DNA of 64,000 bases, taken from the NCBI GenBank assembly GCA_964533185.1, contig CAZHLD010000006.1, positions 25,369 through 89,368 of the forward strand, in the 5' to 3' direction. This document shows, one piece after another, positions 58,792-64,000 of the stretch. The stretch comes from CAZHLD01 sp964533185 (GTDB lineage Bacteria; Acidobacteriota; Terriglobia; Acidiferrales; UBA7541). The position numbers and the translations under genes were made by a program. The number at the start of each line of letters is the position of its first letter. Position 1 is the first letter of the stretch. Below the pieces are notes generated by a model that saw nothing but the letters and a program-made list of their open reading frames with translations, did not search any database and had not been told where the DNA came from.

Positions 58792-61299
58792 TCATCCCAC
58801 CACAAAATTCACCAGCTTATCCGCCACCACAATCTTCTTCCTCACGCTCTTTCCATTCACTTCCTGCGCCACCCGCGGGTGTGCCAGCGCCCGCGCCGCC
58901 AGCTCATCCTCGCCCAGACCGGCCTCGACCGTAATCCTCGCCCGCACCCTCCCGTTCACCTGCACCACTACCTCCACCTCTTCCTCCGCCGCCAGCTCCG
59001 GCGCATACGCGGGCCAGCGCGACTTCGCCAGCCCTCCGCCATGCCCCAGCTTTTCCCACAACTCCTCCGCCAGGTGCGGAGCCATCGGCGACAGCATCAG
59101 CACCAGCAGCTCAAACACATGCTTCACCGCCGCCGGCCGCGCGTTTTCTTCCAGCGGCTCGTTCTCCTGCATCAGGTTTACCAGCTCCATCACCAGCGCA
59201 ACCGACGTATTGAAATGCCATCTCTTCTCATAATCCTGCGTCACTCGACGCAGCGTCTGGTGCGCCTTCCTCAGCAGCGCTTTCTCTTTCTCCGACGCCG
59301 TGCTCAACTCCACCGGATGCGGGTTCCCCGCCGCCGCCACGCCTCGCAACCCTTCCGCATGCCGCTCCACCAGCCGGTACACGCGGTGCAGGAACCGCGC
59401 GCATCCCTCGATTCCCTGCTCGCTCCACTCCATATCTTTTTCCGGCGGCGCCGCAAACAGCGTGTACATCCGTCCCGTATCGCAGCCGTACTTCTCGGCC
59501 ATCTCTTCGGCGCCCACCACGTTTCCCTTCGACTTCGACATCGCCGCCCCACCCTTCAGCACCAGCCCCTGCGTAAACAGGCGCGTGAACGGCTCGCTGT
59601 GTTCCACCAGCCCCAGGTCGCGCATCACCCGGCAAAAAAACCGCGAGTACAGCAGGTGCAGAATCGCATGCACAATCCCGCCGATGTACTGGTCCACCGG
59701 CGCCCAGTACTTCGCAACAGCCTTGTCCACTGGCAGCTTCTTGTTGTGCGGGTCAAGATACCGGTAGAAGTACCACGACGAATCCACGAACGTATCCATC
59801 GTGTCCGTTTCGCGCCGCGCCGCTCCTCCGCACTTCCCGCACTTCGCGTTCACAAACGCCGGGTCGCTCGCCAGCGGCGACTGCCCCATCCCCGTAAGCG
59901 CCGCCGCCTTCGGCAGCACCACCGGCAGCTCCGCGTCCGGCACCGGCACCATCCCGCACTTCGCGCAGTACACCACCGGAATCGGCGTGCCCCAGTACCG
60001 CTGCCTCGATATGCCCCAATCCTTCAGCCGATACGTCGTCTCCGCCCGACCAAACCCCTTCGCCGCGGCATCCGCCGTCATCTTTTCGATGGCCTGCTCA
60101 ACGTCGAGCCCTGCATACGGCCCCGAGTTCACCAGTTCGCCTTGCTGGTGCTCGTCGTAGGCAGCCTCCATCGTGGCCGCGTCAAGCGACTTCTCTGCGT
60201 TCTGCACCACCACGCGGATTGGCAGCCCATACTTCTTGCAAAACTCAAAGTCTCTCTGGTCATGGGCCGGCACAGCCATCACCGCGCCCGTCCCATATTC
60301 CATCAACACAAAATTCGCCACCCAGATCGGCAGCTTCTCCCCATTGAACGGGTTCACCGCACTTCGCCCAATCGCCACGCCTTCCTTCTCTGCCATCGCC
60401 AAATCCTCAGCCTTGATCGACCTCTGCCGCAGGCTCCCCAGCAGCGTCTCAATCCTCGCCTGCTCCTTCACTCCCGCGATCAGTTTCGCCAGCAACGGGT
60501 GTTCCGGCGCCAGGATTACCGCCGACGCTCCATAGATCGTGTCAATCCGCGTCGTGAACACTTCAATCGCTTCCCCCGCCATCCCCTCCACGCCAAACCT
60601 CACCCGCGCCCCGCTCGACTTCCCAATCCAGTTCCTTTGCATCACCAGCACGCGCTCCGGCCATCCATCCTTCAGCGTCTCCAGGCCCTCCAGCAGCTCG
60701 TCGGCGTACTGTGTAATCCGCAAAAACCATTGCTCGATCTCGCGCACTTCCACCGGCGTATCCTCATGACGCCAGCAGCACCCGTTCACCACCTGTTCGT
60801 TGGCCAGCACCGTGCAGCACTTCGGACACCAGTTCACCCGGCTCTTCTTCCGGTAGGCCAGCCCGCGCTCCAGCATCCGCAGGAAAAACCACTGGTTCCA
60901 GCGGTAGTATTCCGGCTCGCACGTCGCAATCTCCCGCCGCCAGTCGTAGCTGAACCCGAACCGCTCCAGCACGCGCTTAAACTCCGCCACGTTCCCCATC
61001 GTCCAGTCGCGCGGCGCGATCCCATGCTGGATTGCGGCATTCTCCGCCGGCAGACCGAACGCGTCCCAGCCCATCGGGTGCATCACGTGGAATCCGCGCA
61101 TCCGCTTGTAGCGCGCCACCGCGTCCCCGATGGTGTAGTTCCGCATGTGCCCCATGTGCAGCGTCCCCGACGGGTACGGCAGCATCTCCAGCACGTAGTA
61201 CTTCGCCCGCCCCGGCGCGGCATCGGCTTCAAACGCCCTCTGCTCGCGCCAGACCCTCTGCCACTTCGCCTCGACCGCCTGTGCCTCGTACTCCCCCAC
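58792..61299 (-). CDS. leuS: Leucyl-tRNA synthetase (start next to an assembly gap)
   Basis: LeuS charges tRNA-Leu. About 835 residues are visible. The class I HIGH-type motif is in PYPSGTLHMGHMRNYTIGD (about 35-53), and a zinc-binding-like segment is NWCPKCCTVLANEQV. The editing domain and KMSKS-type AMSKSKGN (about 580) follow, then the anticodon-binding domain. GTG 61299, two bases from the N gap, would give MGEYEAQAVEAKWQRVW, matching the usual LeuS start. A start inside the gap cannot be excluded. It follows nfo in the same direction. Confidence 0.94.
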   Translation of the reverse strand: MGEYEAQAVEAKWQRVWREQRAFEADAAPGRAKYYVLEMLPYPSGTLHMGHMRNYTIGDAVARYKRMRGFHVMHPMGWDAFGLPAENAAIQHGIAPRDWTMGNVAEFKRVLERFGFSYDWRREIATCEPEYYRWNQWFFLRMLERGLAYRKKSRVNWCPKCCTVLANEQVVNGCCWRHEDTPVEVREIEQWFLRITQYADELLEGLETLKDGWPERVLVMQRNWIGKSSGARVRFGVEGMAGEAIEVFTTRIDTIYGASAVILAPEHPLLAKLIAGVKEQARIETLLGSLRQRSIKAEDLAMAEKEGVAIGRSAVNPFNGEKLPIWVANFVLMEYGTGAVMAVPAHDQRDFEFCKKYGLPIRVVVQNAEKSLDAATMEAAYDEHQQGELVNSGPYAGLDVEQAIEKMTADAAAKGFGRAETTYRLKDWGISRQRYWGTPIPVVYCAKCGMVPVPDAELPVVLPKAAALTGMGQSPLASDPAFVNAKCGKCGGAARRETDTMDTFVDSSWYFYRYLDPHNKKLPVDKAVAKYWAPVDQYIGGIVHAILHLLYSRFFCRVMRDLGLVEHSEPFTRLFTQGLVLKGGAAMSKSKGNVVGAEEMAEKYGCDTGRMYTLFAAPPEKDMEWSEQGIEGCARFLHRVYRLVERHAEGLRGVAAAGNPHPVELSTASEKEKALLRKAHQTLRRVTQDYEKRWHFNTSVALVMELVNLMQENEPLEENARPAAVKHVFELLVLMLSPMAPHLAEELWEKLGHGGGLAKSRWPAYAPELAAEEEVEVVVQVNGRVRARITVEAGLGEDELAARALAHPRVAQEVNGKSVRKKIVVADKLVNFVVG

Positions 61300-61301
61300 G
61301 T

Positions 61302-61401
61302 NNNNNNNNNNNNNNNNNNNNNNNNNNNNNNNNNNNNNNNNNNNNNNNNNNNNNNNNNNNNNNNNNNNNNNNNNNNNNNNNNNNNNNNNNNNNNNNNNNN
61401 N
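61302..61401. other. 100-base N gap between leuS and nfo
   Basis: This is a placeholder gap. The flanks (CTCCCCCACGT and GAAAACCCATCCTCC) share no visible overlap. The nfo stop codon and possibly the leuS ribosome site are hidden here. Confidence 0.9.
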
Positions 61402-62417
61402 GAAAACCCATCCTCCGCCCTCGGCGCCTGACTCGCCTTCACTCCCACCAGCTTCCACACTGTCCTTACATTCCGCCGGTCGTCTCCCGGCTTATCAATC
61501 GGCGTCTCCAGGATAAACGCTCTCCCCGGCATTCCCATCCCCGCCCCCGGACCAAGTCTCGGGTGGCTCAGAATCCTCCCAAACGCCTCCATCCCAATTT
61601 TCCCTTTCCCGATATGCTCATGCCGGTCCACCCTCGACCCCATCTTCGTTTTCGAGTCGTTCACGTGCACCACGCACACCCTCTCGAGCCCCACCGTCCG
61701 GTCAATCAGCCCCAGCGTTTGCTCCAGCCCCGCCTCCGACCGTATGTCGTACCCGGCCTCGAACGTATGCGCCGTATCCACGCACACGCCCAAGTCCAGC
61801 TCCGGGCATCCCGCCATGATCGCGGCAATCTCCTCAAACCTCCACCCCAGCGCCGACCCCATCCCGGACGTATTCTCAATCAGTATTCGCAGCCCGCCGA
61901 GCTTCAAGCCCTTGACCGCCTGCCGCAATCCCTGCGACACCGCCGTCACCGCCTCGGCCAGCGGTGTCCCTCGACCCGACCCGGGGTGCGCCACCAGGTA
62001 ATCCGCTCCCAGCGCCATCGCCCTCACCAACTCATCGCGAAACGCCTGGATGGACCGCACCCGCATCACCCGGTCCGGCGACGCCAGGTTGATCAGGTAG
62101 TTGTCGTGGATCGCCAGCGGCCCCAGCCCCAGCTCATTTCGCCTCGACCGGAACCGCGCCGCATCCACCTCCGCGATTCGACTCCCGCCCATTCGCGGCC
62201 ACATCCGCGGGCTGGAGGAAAAGATCTGCAGCGCGTTGCACCCCAGCTTCGCCGCGCTTTCCAGCGCCGCCGTCAGGTCCCCTGCAATCGACGTATGGAT
62301 TCCAACTCGGTAGCTGCCGTCCGCCCAAAATGGCGGAATTGGCTCAGGGAGGGGTTCGGGGCGGTATTCGTCCTCGGCGTGGTAAACCAGCGGCGTGCTC
62401 TTCTGCTCTTCGTCCAT
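61402..62417 (-). CDS. nfo: Deoxyribonuclease IV (AP endonuclease, Nfo family), C-terminus in gap
   Basis: Nfo cuts DNA at abasic sites in base excision repair. About 338 residues are visible. The TIM-barrel metal ligands are seen in VGIHTSIAGDL (His), AIHDNYLINLAS, YLVAHPGSG, ILIENTSG (Glu), GVCVDTAHTFEAGYD (Asp/His), VHVNDSK and DRHEHIGKG. The N-terminus has about 35 extra residues (Pro/Glu-rich) before the barrel. The gene runs into the N gap near its end. A GTAGGACAGGC hairpin (62421-62443) lies immediately before the ATG. Confidence 0.92.
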
Positions 62418-62604
62418 CTGGTAGGACAGGCTTCAGCCTGTCCACTCCCCTGGTCTGGGTAGGCTGGCGCTTGTCCCGAGCCCGCCGCGGCGGGCCGCTG
62501 AGGACGAGCCGAAGCATGCCTGCCCTTCCCGTTTCGATCGATTGCGTCTTTGTTCCGCTCTGTTTCGCCGCTCATTCTATCCGATGCCCTCGCACCCCGC
62601 AAAC
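62418..62604. repeat. Divergent spacer with repeats, left of a gap
   Basis: GTAGGACAGGC-TTCA-GCCTGTCC (62421-62443) and a TAGGCTGGCGCTTGTCCCGAG...GAAGCATGCCTGCC composite with the core CCCGCCGCGGCGGG (about 62460-62525) lie here. With the gap and 16 bases after it, the gene-free stretch is about 300 bases. Confidence 0.6.
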
Positions 62605-62704
62605 NNNNNNNNNNNNNNNNNNNNNNNNNNNNNNNNNNNNNNNNNNNNNNNNNNNNNNNNNNNNNNNNNNNNNNNNNNNNNNNNNNNNNNNNNNNNNNNN
62701 NNNN
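62605..62704. other. 100-base N gap upstream of the DUF418 gene
   Basis: This is a placeholder gap. No overlap is seen between the flanks (CACCCCGCAAAC and TACACTCCCCCGCC). The promoter of the DUF418 gene may lie inside. Confidence 0.9.
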
Positions 62705-62720
62705 TACACTCCCCCGCCAA

Positions 62721-63977
62721 ATGGCCACCCCTTCCGCCTCTCTCGGCCCCATCTCCGCCTCTGACCGCATTGCCTCCATCGACGTCCTCCGCGGCTTTGC
62801 CGTCCTCGGCATTCTCATCATGAACATCCAGTTCTTCTCCATGCCTTTCGCCGCCTACCTCAACCCCACCGCCTTCGGCGACTTCACCGGCATCAACTAC
62901 CGCGTCTGGCTTCTCGGCCACCTCTTCGCCGACCAGAAATTCATGACCATCTTTTCCCTCCTCTTCGGTGCCGGCATCATCGTCCTCACGCGCCGCATCG
63001 AGGCCACCGGTCGCTCTTCCGCCCGCATCTTCTACCGCCGCACCTTCTGGCTCCTCGTCTTCGGCCTCATCCACGCTTACCTCATCTGGTATGGAGACAT
63101 CCTCGTCCTCTACGCCGTCTGCGGCTTCCTCGTCTTTCTCCTGCGCAAACTCTCGCCCGCCAGGCTCCTCCTTATCGGCCTGCTTGTCATCGCCATCGGC
63201 TCAGCCATCTTCGTCTTCAGTGGCTGGTCTATGCAGTTCTGGCCGCCCTCGCAGATCGAGCAGATGAAAAACGAGGAGTGGGCTCCTCCGCCCGACGCCC
63301 TCGCCGCCGAAATCCGCACCTACCAGGGTGGCTGGCTCGACCAGCTCCCCCATCGCGCCAAGATCGCCTTCGAATTTCAGTCTTTTGTCATCTGGATCTG
63401 GGGTCTCTGGCGCGCCGGTGGCTTGATGCTGATTGGCATGGCGCTCTTCCAATGGGGAGTCTTCAGCGCCGCCCGTAGCGCCGCCTTCTACGTGACGATG
63501 GTCCTCCTCGGCTTTGGCGTCGGCCTGCCCGTCATCTTCACCGGCGTCCGCGCCAACTTCACCCACGATTGGGACATCCGCTACTCCTTCTTCTTCGGCT
63601 CCCAGTACAACTACTGGGGCAGCCTCTTCGTCTCCGCCGCCTGGATCGGCCTGGTCATGCTCATCTGCCGCTCCTCGCTTCTCGCCTCCCTGACCCGCCC
63701 CTTCGCCGCCGCCGGCCGCATGGCCTTCACCTGCTACCTCTTCGAAACCATCATCGCCACCACCCTCTTCTACGGCCACGGCTTCGGCCTCTTCGCTCGC
63801 GTGGACCGCCTCGGCCAACAAATAATCACTTTCGCCGTTTACGTTTTCCTGCTCATCTTCTGTTCTCTCTGGCTCCGCCGTTTCCAATACGGTCCCTTCG
63901 AGTGGCTCTGGCGCTCCCTCACCTACTGGCGCCCTCAACCCTTCCGCCGCCCGTTGCCGCGGCCCGCTGAAAGCTGA
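62721..63977 (+). CDS. DUF418 family membrane protein
   Basis: The 418-residue protein has about nine to ten membrane helices. The N-terminal signature is RIASIDVLRGFAVLGILIMNIQ. The DUF418 C-terminal region (about 240-400) contains AAGRMAFTCYLFETIIATTLFYGHGFGLF and the final FQYGPFEWLWRSLTYWRPQPFRR. The family (YeiB-like) is membrane-bound and of uncertain transport function. ATG 62721 is 17 bases after the gap. The stop TGA lies within a 'gctgaaagctga' repeat word, as in the spacer near 39290. Confidence 0.9.
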   Translation: MATPSASLGPISASDRIASIDVLRGFAVLGILIMNIQFFSMPFAAYLNPTAFGDFTGINYRVWLLGHLFADQKFMTIFSLLFGAGIIVLTRRIEATGRSSARIFYRRTFWLLVFGLIHAYLIWYGDILVLYAVCGFLVFLLRKLSPARLLLIGLLVIAIGSAIFVFSGWSMQFWPPSQIEQMKNEEWAPPPDALAAEIRTYQGGWLDQLPHRAKIAFEFQSFVIWIWGLWRAGGLMLIGMALFQWGVFSAARSAAFYVTMVLLGFGVGLPVIFTGVRANFTHDWDIRYSFFFGSQYNYWGSLFVSAAWIGLVMLICRSSLLASLTRPFAAAGRMAFTCYLFETIIATTLFYGHGFGLFARVDRLGQQIITFAVYVFLLIFCSLWLRRFQYGPFEWLWRSLTYWRPQPFRRPLPRPAES

Positions 63978-64000
63978 CGGCTGATTGCTTCTCCGCCATT

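Overview
The window is 64 kb of high-GC bacterial DNA with three 100-base N gaps (43285-43384, 61302-61401, 62605-62704), so it is a scaffold, probably from a draft or metagenome-assembled genome. Gene content (Ccm system I with a variant CcmE, b6f-like Rieske/cytochrome b with a multiheme cytochrome, Tol-Pal, a short XRE regulator, an ECF sigma factor with MacAB) and the dense family of intergenic word-like palindromes suggest an Acidobacteriota member. This is inference; there is no rRNA gene to settle it. I saw no tRNA, transposase, prophage or CRISPR array.

Layout. 1-5.1 kb: the tail of an unknown gene, dnaE and accA. 5.4-27.6 kb: a 22-kb run of plus-strand respiratory genes: a zinc-ribbon membrane protein, a 2Fe-2S protein, ccmE-ccmF-ccmH, two CcmI-like or coiled-coil proteins, ccmA-ccmB-ccmC-ccmD, hemH, then Rieske protein, cytochrome b (N part), cytochrome b (PetD part), an octaheme cytochrome c, a blue-copper-like lipoprotein, heme A synthesis genes ctaA and ctaB, a DUF420 (CtaM-like) protein and a HEAT/lipoyl-like membrane protein. 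Read together, this block makes heme, exports it, attaches it to c-type cytochromes, builds a quinol:acceptor complex and prepares heme A for an oxidase encoded elsewhere. 27.7-39 kb: mixed metabolism (ferredoxin, NAD-type isocitrate dehydrogenase, A-type Fe-S carrier, TPR protein, nadE, DsbA-like protein, aspA, a lone nuoI, two small unknown genes). 39.3-43.6 kb: parB-parA, a DUF151 nuclease and miaB. 43.7-50.2 kb: a complete Tol-Pal cluster (tolQ, tolR, TonB/TolA-like, tolB, pal, cpoB) followed by ssb. 50.5-56 kb: a minus-strand ECF sigma / anti-sigma / Spy-like / MacA / MacB ATPase / MacB permease unit. 56-64 kb: XRE regulator, guaA, a compositionally odd membrane protein, leuS, nfo and a DUF418 membrane protein.

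Two window-wide patterns stand out. First, the plus strand is C-rich throughout: plus-strand genes prefer C-ending codons and minus-strand genes prefer G-ending codons. Two genes (34972-35421 and 58129-58617) break this rule and look like recent arrivals. Second, nearly every intergenic space is filled with a small vocabulary of repeats, all in the same orientation whatever the neighbouring gene direction. These repeats appear to supply stop codons (ccmA, ccmH, hemH, cytochrome b, ctaB, and the DUF418 gene), parts of signal peptides (tolB and the CcmI-like protein), a C-terminal tail (58129-58617) and possibly a long N-terminal extension of MiaB.
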